16,963 nt of DNA from assembly GCA_964553405.1 (NCBI GenBank), contig CAZKLS010000060.1:1-16963 (forward strand), written 5' to 3'. The notes below the pieces were generated by a model. The model did no database searches. It was given only the letters and a program-made list of their open reading frames with translations, and had not been told where the DNA came from. Positions 12,351 through 16,963 of the stretch are shown in pieces. The number at the start of each line of letters is the position of its first letter. The stretch's first letter is position 1. Origin of the DNA: DATIRA01 sp964553405 (GTDB lineage: Bacteria; Pseudomonadota; Gammaproteobacteria; Steroidobacterales; Steroidobacteraceae). A program made the position numbers and the translations under genes.

Positions 12351-14594
12351 CTAGAACGTCTTGCCGAGGAACAGGTAGAACGCCCTTTCGCCGCCCTCGG
12401 CGAATCCCGCTGCGAGGTAGACGGGCCCGAACGGGCTCTCGGCGCCCAGGAACAGGCTCCCGCCCGTCTCCAGGTCCCCGACGTCGACGTCGTCCTGCGT
12501 CAACCAGGTGTTGCCCGCCTCGAGCGAAAACCCGAGATACGCCGGAAACTCGAAGAACCCGGTGCCGCCGCGGCTGATGCGCCGGTAGGCGAGGCCCCGC
12601 ACGATGCCGTACTGCGTTCCGGCGAGCGTATCGGAGGGCAGGCCCGAGATGTTCAGGAAGCCGCCGAGCGTGAACAGGTCCTGCGGGGAGTTGAACCGGT
12701 CATCGAGCGCGGAACCCGCATCCACTGAGATGAACATGCTGTAGCGCTCGTGGCTGCGCGCGAACTGCCAGGACGCAGCCACGATGTCCGCATCCCGGCT
12801 GGCGCCCAGCGACTCGCGGTCGGCGAGCCAGGACGCGCGAAAGGCCTGCCCGTGCCGCGGGAAATAGGCGCTGTCGAGCCGGTCGTAGCCGAAGTTGAGG
12901 AAGTAGCCCCCGATGTCGAACTCGCCCTCCGGCAGGCCCGGGTCGCCGATCATCACCCGGGTGCTGCCGTCGCCGTAGCGCGCGCCGAGGCGGATCTCGC
13001 CCCAGCTGGCGAGCTCTGCGCCCAGCGCCAGCGCAAACTCGGTGTCACGAATCCGGTAGTGCGCGATGCGCTGACCGTCCTCGACCGCCTGCAGCGTCTC
13101 GAGCTCGTAGCGGAAGGCCGGCGCGATGAACAACCCGTTGCTGAACGACAGCGGCTGGAAGAACTCGGTATAGAAACGCGGCTCCTCGCCCAGCTGTAGG
13201 TCGGTGAGCCACTCGGCGCCGAGCGTGTTCAGGCCGGTCATCAGCAAGCGTGCGGCGGCGTTGCCCACCGCGCCACCCTCGTAGTCCTGCTCTACGCTCA
13301 AGCCGAGTCGCAGGAAATTCGGTCCCCAGGACTTGCGGCGCAGGTCGATCTCCAGGCCCTGCTCGTCGTCCTGCTCGACCACGCGATAATCGGTGGATTC
13401 ATAGACGTCGAGCCCGTACTCGCGATACAGGCGGCGCTGCAGGTCGGCCGTGTCGAGCGGCCGGCCCTCCAGGTCGCCGAACACCGCCTCGATCCGCGCC
13501 GCATCCGGCTCCGAACCCGGGGCCGGGCGAACGAACGCGACCTGGACTGCGTCGCGCGGGCTGCCGTTCCTGTGCGCAAGATAGGCGGCGTACCCGGCGT
13601 CGCTCAGCGCGAGGCTGGAAAGTCGTGCCTCGGCCTGTGACACGGCCGACCGGCCCGCAGCCATCACCTGCGGGACCTTCGAGAAATCGAAGGCCGTCAT
13701 GCGGCCCAGGTCGGGCTCGATCAGGATGTCCTCACCGCTGAGCGACTCCCGGGAGGCGAGCGTGCCACGGCGCACCATGATGCCGATCATCTGGTTCGTC
13801 ACGTCGATCGCGGACTGCAGCCCCGCGCGATTGGCGAGCGGAAAGCTGACGTCGACGACCACCAGCACGTCCACTCCCATCTTACGCACCAGGTCGACGG
13901 GCAGGTTGTCGACCATGCCGCCGTCGACCAGAAGTCGCCCGTCGATCTCGACCGGCGCGAGCACGCCCGGCGCGGACATGCTCGCGCGGAGCACGGTCGC
14001 GAGGTCGCCCTGGCCGAGCACGACCGCGTCGCCGGTCTCCAGGTCCGTCGCAAGCGCCCGGAAAGGCGTCGGCAACCGGTCGAAATCCTGCACGTCCGCG
14101 ACCGGCGCGGTGGCGTCGCGCAGCACCTGCGTGATCTTCTGCCCCTGCACCAGGCCGATCGGCAGCACCACGCCCTCGTCCGAGCGCACGCCGAGCGCCT
14201 GCCGGACCAGGTAACTGCGATCATCCTGCTTGCGGCGATAGACGAGGTCACGGCGCGGTGCGCGATCGCGGAACAGGTCCTGCCAGTCGAGGCGCTGGAA
14301 CACGTACTCGATCTCGGCGCCGCTGAGCCCGGCTGCGTACAGCCCGCCGACGACGGCGCCCATGCTGGTACCTGCGACGGCGTCGATCGGAATCCGCATC
14401 TCCTCCAGTGCGCGAATCACGCCGACGTGGGCCGCACCGCGCGCGCCTCCGCCGCTCAGCACGAGGCCGACCTTCGGGCGCGAGAGCGTGGCTTCGTCGG
14501 CTGGGCAGCTGGGCGGCAGCAGCACCGCAAGGGCACCGGCCGCAACGAATGCGAGGAATACTGCCGTGGAAGACCGCGGCTGCAGGATTGGCAT
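12351..14594 (-). CDS. PlpD-like type Vd autotransporter: patatin phospholipase with outer-membrane barrel
   Basis: The product is 747 aa (P. aeruginosa PlpD is about 728). Residues 1-33 are a signal peptide (STAVFLAFVAAGALAVLLP core). Residues 41-240 are a patatin domain: oxyanion loop LSGGGARG (46-53), nucleophile Ser77 in GTSMG, and catalytic Asp224 in VDGG, so the Ser-Asp dyad is intact. Residues about 349-420 look like one POTRA domain, and 424-747 form a beta barrel of the Omp85 type with alternating polar and aromatic residues, ending in YLFLGKTF with the terminal Phe typical of outer-membrane proteins. This order defines type Vd secretion, in which the lipase is carried to the cell surface. 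I chose ATG 14594, which has GGAG 8 nt upstream; ATG 14600 is too close to it, and the TTG at 14633 overlaps the promoter. Confidence 0.92.
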   Translation of the reverse strand: MPILQPRSSTAVFLAFVAAGALAVLLPPSCPADEATLSRPKVGLVLSGGGARGAAHVGVIRALEEMRIPIDAVAGTSMGAVVGGLYAAGLSGAEIEYVFQRLDWQDLFRDRAPRRDLVYRRKQDDRSYLVRQALGVRSDEGVVLPIGLVQGQKITQVLRDATAPVADVQDFDRLPTPFRALATDLETGDAVVLGQGDLATVLRASMSAPGVLAPVEIDGRLLVDGGMVDNLPVDLVRKMGVDVLVVVDVSFPLANRAGLQSAIDVTNQMIGIMVRRGTLASRESLSGEDILIEPDLGRMTAFDFSKVPQVMAAGRSAVSQAEARLSSLALSDAGYAAYLAHRNGSPRDAVQVAFVRPAPGSEPDAARIEAVFGDLEGRPLDTADLQRRLYREYGLDVYESTDYRVVEQDDEQGLEIDLRRKSWGPNFLRLGLSVEQDYEGGAVGNAAARLLMTGLNTLGAEWLTDLQLGEEPRFYTEFFQPLSFSNGLFIAPAFRYELETLQAVEDGQRIAHYRIRDTEFALALGAELASWGEIRLGARYGDGSTRVMIGDPGLPEGEFDIGGYFLNFGYDRLDSAYFPRHGQAFRASWLADRESLGASRDADIVAASWQFARSHERYSMFISVDAGSALDDRFNSPQDLFTLGGFLNISGLPSDTLAGTQYGIVRGLAYRRISRGGTGFFEFPAYLGFSLEAGNTWLTQDDVDVGDLETGGSLFLGAESPFGPVYLAAGFAEGGERAFYLFLGKTF

Positions 14595-14623
14595 CGGCAT
14601 CGCTCCGGTTCGCGCCGGTCGCG

Positions 14624-14632
14624 ATACTAGCA
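14624..14632 (-). promoter_or_regulatory. Extended -10 for the patatin gene
   Basis: On the minus strand TG-C-TAGTAT (14632-14624) fits an extended -10 with 4 of 6 hexamer matches. The leader to ATG 14594 would be about 23 nt and includes the GGAG ribosome site. Confidence 0.4.
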
Positions 14633-14651
14633 AACGACGTGCAATTGAAGG

Positions 14652-14679
14652 TTTGCCGCGGCGTTCGATCGCGGATAAT
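14652..14679 (+). promoter_or_regulatory. Sigma-70-like promoter for the TonB receptor gene
   Basis: TTTGCC (14652-14657) and GATAAT (14674-14679, 5 of 6) are 16 nt apart. The leader would be about 55 nt to ATG 14742. Confidence 0.4.
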
Positions 14680-14741
14680 CCACTGCGGCAACAGAGGCTG
14701 CTGGACGAGTGACTCAGACGGGCCCAAAACGCGGCGACGGG

Positions 14742-16820
14742 ATGCGCATGGCGCTGGTGACTGCCGCGCTATGCTGCCTGCCCGGCACGCAACGCGACGC
14801 GAAAGCCGCGGAATCGGACCTGGAGGAAGTCCTGGTCACCGCGTCCCGGCAGGAGGTGCCGGCGCTCAGCACGCCGTTCAGCATCGGCAAGCTCGATGCG
14901 GACACGCTCGCGCTGATCGGGTCGACCCATCACTCCGAGTCGTTCAACCGGCTGCCCGCCACGCTGATCCAGCGCGGCAGCGGCCAGGAGAGCCTGACGG
15001 CGGTGCGTTCGCCGGTATTCACCGGAGCGGGCTCCTGCGGCGAGTTCCTGTACCTGGAGAACGGCATTCCGATCCGGCCGGTGGGCTTCTGCAACGTCAA
15101 CGAGATGTTCGAGATCAACACGGAGCAGGCGCGCGCGATCGAGGTGCTGCGCGGACCCGGCAGCGCGCTGTACGGCTCGAACGCCGTGCACGGCACGATC
15201 AACGTGCTGCAGCCCGCGCCCGGGCAGCTGCCCGGGTTCGGCGTCGGCGTCGAGGCCGGGCCGGACGACTATTACCGGCTCAAGGGCAGCGGTCGCCTGC
15301 AGGACTCTGACCGCACCGCGGGATGGAGTGCGCACTACACGCACGATGGCGGATGGCGCGACGACTCCGGCTTCGATGAGGCCAAGATCAACGCGACACT
15401 GGCCGGCACGTTCGGCGACACGCCGGGACGCGTGGACCTCGCGGCCACCTGGCTCGACCAGGACACCGCCGGGTTCATCCTCGGCAAGGACGCGTACCGG
15501 GACGAGACGCTCAGGCGCCGGAACCTGAACCCGGAAGCCTACCGCGAGGCCTACGCGGTGCGACTGACGGGACTGTTCGAGCCCGATCTGCTCGAGTCGG
15601 CTCAGCTCGAGTTCCGGCCCTACCTGCGCAGTTCGCGGATGGAGTTCCTGCAGCACTTCCTGCTCGGCAAGCCGCTCGAGCGCAACGGCCAGCAGAGTCT
15701 CGGGCTGATGAGCACGCTGCACAGCGAGACCCGCTCGGGCTGGCGAGTGACCACGGGGCTCGACATCGAGTTCGCGGACTCCTTCCTCTACCAGGCCCAG
15801 GACTCACCGACGACCGGCGGCTCGGAGGTTGCCAACGCGATCCGCCCGGCCGGCAGGCACTACGACTACGACGTGCGCTCCAGTGTCGCGGCCCTGTACG
15901 GCCAGCTCGAGCGCCAGTTCGGCGGGCGCTGGCACATCACCGCGGGTCTGCGTGCCGAGTACGTCGGCTACGACTACGACAACCGGATGCTCGCCGGAAA
16001 CACCGACGAGGACGGCGTACCCTGCCCCTACGGCGGCTGCCTCTACAGCCGGCCCGCGGACCGGGAGGACTCGTTCTTCGACGTCGCGCCGAAACTGAGC
16101 GTAGGACTGGACCTGCGGGAGGGGCTCTTCGCCTACGCGACGGCGGTCAGCGGCTTCCGGCCACCGGAAGCCACCGAGCTCTATCGCCTGCAGCGGCAAC
16201 AGGCACGCGCAGACCTCGACTCGGAGCAGATCGACTCGCTGGAACTCGGGCTCAAGGGCGCCTGGCCGCGGCTCGATTTCGCCGTGGCGGTCTACACGAT
16301 GCGCAAGGACGACGTCGTGCTGCGAGAGAGCAACGGCTTTTACGTCGGCGACGGCCGCACCTCGCATCGGGGCTTCGAGTACCAGCTGGGCTGGCAGCTG
16401 CTGAGTTCGCTGGAATTCCGGGCCGCGGGCAGTTTCGCAAGGCACCGCTACGAGTTTTCCCGTGCGGTCGAGGCGGGCGAGCAGATCACCAAGGGCGACG
16501 ACATCGACACGGCCCCGAGACAGATGCACAACTTCCGGCTCGAGTGGACGCCGACCGAGGCGCTCAGGGCCGAGGCCGAATGGCAGGTGCTCGGGGAGTA
16601 CTGGCTCGACGCCTCGAACCAGCATCGCTATCCGGGACACGAACTGCTGAACCTGAGGCTGGGCTGGCAGTTGCCGGGAGGTTGGACGGCATTCCTGCGC
16701 CTGATGAACGCCCTCGACCGGGACTACGCGGACCGTGCCGACTTCGCCTTCGGCAACTACCGTTACTTCCCGGGCCGCGGGCGCAGCCTGTTCGCCGAAA
16801 TCCAGTGGCAAGCGAGGTGA
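14742..16820 (+). CDS. TonB-dependent outer-membrane receptor
   Basis: The product is 692 aa. Residues 1-22 are a short signal peptide (MALVTAALCCLPG core, cleavage near AKA). A TonB-box-like EEVLVTA follows at 28-34. The plug spans about 38-157, ending in the diagnostic EVLRGPGSALYGSNAVHGTINV (134-155). The rest is a 22-strand-type barrel with the late motifs VSGFRPPEATELYRL and the terminal YRYFPGRGRSLFAEIQW; PPEATELYRLQ is common in siderophore and vitamin receptors. Cysteines occur in pairs: Cys99 and Cys117 in the plug, Cys428 and Cys433 in a likely surface loop. GTG 14709 is an alternative start in the same frame; I prefer ATG 14742 because the signal peptide starts there. The transported ligand cannot be told. 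A CDGSH gene follows after 4 nt. Confidence 0.92.
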   Translation: MRMALVTAALCCLPGTQRDAKAAESDLEEVLVTASRQEVPALSTPFSIGKLDADTLALIGSTHHSESFNRLPATLIQRGSGQESLTAVRSPVFTGAGSCGEFLYLENGIPIRPVGFCNVNEMFEINTEQARAIEVLRGPGSALYGSNAVHGTINVLQPAPGQLPGFGVGVEAGPDDYYRLKGSGRLQDSDRTAGWSAHYTHDGGWRDDSGFDEAKINATLAGTFGDTPGRVDLAATWLDQDTAGFILGKDAYRDETLRRRNLNPEAYREAYAVRLTGLFEPDLLESAQLEFRPYLRSSRMEFLQHFLLGKPLERNGQQSLGLMSTLHSETRSGWRVTTGLDIEFADSFLYQAQDSPTTGGSEVANAIRPAGRHYDYDVRSSVAALYGQLERQFGGRWHITAGLRAEYVGYDYDNRMLAGNTDEDGVPCPYGGCLYSRPADREDSFFDVAPKLSVGLDLREGLFAYATAVSGFRPPEATELYRLQRQQARADLDSEQIDSLELGLKGAWPRLDFAVAVYTMRKDDVVLRESNGFYVGDGRTSHRGFEYQLGWQLLSSLEFRAAGSFARHRYEFSRAVEAGEQITKGDDIDTAPRQMHNFRLEWTPTEALRAEAEWQVLGEYWLDASNQHRYPGHELLNLRLGWQLPGGWTAFLRLMNALDRDYADRADFAFGNYRYFPGRGRSLFAEIQWQAR

Positions 16821-16824
16821 GGCA

Positions 16825-16963
16825 ATGGCTGACCGCGACCCGCGCAACGTCCTGTCGATCAACGAGAACGGTCCCTTTTCCATCGCGGGCGAACTGACCG
16901 TCGAGGGCCGCGCCCTGAGCGAGGCACACCTGTGCCGCTGCGGCCGATCGAAGCGAAAACCCT
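16825..16963 (+). CDS. CDGSH-type iron-sulfur protein, N-terminal fragment (runs off window)
   Basis: The first 46 codons are present, from ATG 16825. GAGG inside the last codons of the receptor gene lies 7 nt upstream, so translation is coupled. The visible sequence, INENGPFSIAGELTVEG then EAHLCRCGRSKRKP, matches the start of a CDGSH (mitoNEET-type) domain. The two cysteines of the CxC pair at residues 37 and 39 are the first ligands of a 2Fe-2S cluster; the remaining Cys and His (in the CDGSH motif) should follow just beyond the window. Such proteins handle iron-sulfur clusters or electrons. Placement right after a TonB receptor suggests a link to iron or iron-chelate uptake, which is inference. 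Confidence 0.85.
   Translation, partial: MADRDPRNVLSINENGPFSIAGELTVEGRALSEAHLCRCGRSKRKP

Larger units (their letters stand above)
14595..14741. other. Divergent promoter region of the two outer-membrane genes
   Basis: A 147-nt region separates the patatin and receptor start codons and holds one candidate promoter for each direction, with the -10 elements about 45 nt apart. No clear Fur box or other palindrome was seen by eye. Confidence 0.45.

Noticed and set aside
12171..14214. Several plus-strand frames opposite the patatin gene
   Set aside because: They are shadows of a well-supported 747-aa protein with catalytic motifs on the minus strand.
14709..15310. Other-frame plus-strand open frames at the start of the TonB receptor gene
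   Set aside because: They lack ribosome sites and family features; the receptor frame with signal peptide, TonB box and plug is clear.

Overview
The window is high-GC bacterial chromosome and most likely comes from a gammaproteobacterium, probably a draft or metagenome assembly because it contains a 100-N scaffold gap. The evidence is the mix of families: a PlpD-type patatin autotransporter, a TonB-dependent receptor, a MarC-family membrane protein, an AlgP/histone-H1-like lysine-rich protein and a class of PEP carboxylase ending in the usual bacterial C-terminus. I cannot place it at genus level. I see no tRNA, rRNA, CRISPR array, insertion sequence or prophage gene.

Layout. (1) Positions 1-583, minus strand: the signal-peptide start of an exported protein, preceded by a small 'host attachment'/eRF1-like protein. 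(2) 770-3177, plus: homospermidine synthase, then a NUDT19-like Nudix hydrolase, ending at a perfect 10-bp hairpin. (3) 3235-6819, minus: a histone-H1-like protein downstream of PEP carboxylase. (4) 7025-9275, plus: a class III CoA-transferase and a periplasmic SYLF/Ysc84 protein interrupted by the scaffold gap. (5) 9304-10725, minus: msrA and a MarC-family protein. (6) 10759-12029, plus: an ICMT-like membrane methyltransferase overlapping a RIO/WaaP-like kinase by 4 nt. (7) 12075-14594, minus: an 81-aa orphan protein downstream of a PlpD-like patatin/outer-membrane barrel. (8) 14742-16963, plus: a TonB-dependent receptor followed at once by the start of a CDGSH iron-sulfur protein.

Most of this is ordinary housekeeping and envelope biology. 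The features most worth attention are these. The scaffold gap is probably false: the sequences flanking it overlap by exactly 55 nt, and merging them restores one reading frame. Three genes (MarC, the ICMT-like protein and the 81-aa protein) have a -10-like hexamer exactly 6 nt before the ATG and no Shine-Dalgarno sequence, which points to leaderless mRNAs, and two of them form a 33-nt back-to-back divergent promoter. The two large outer-membrane genes share a divergent promoter region. The kinase/methyltransferase pair, the CDGSH gene coupled to the receptor and the two-part lysine-rich protein are plausible but unproven functional units. I did not find a clearly new multi-gene defence or mobile system.
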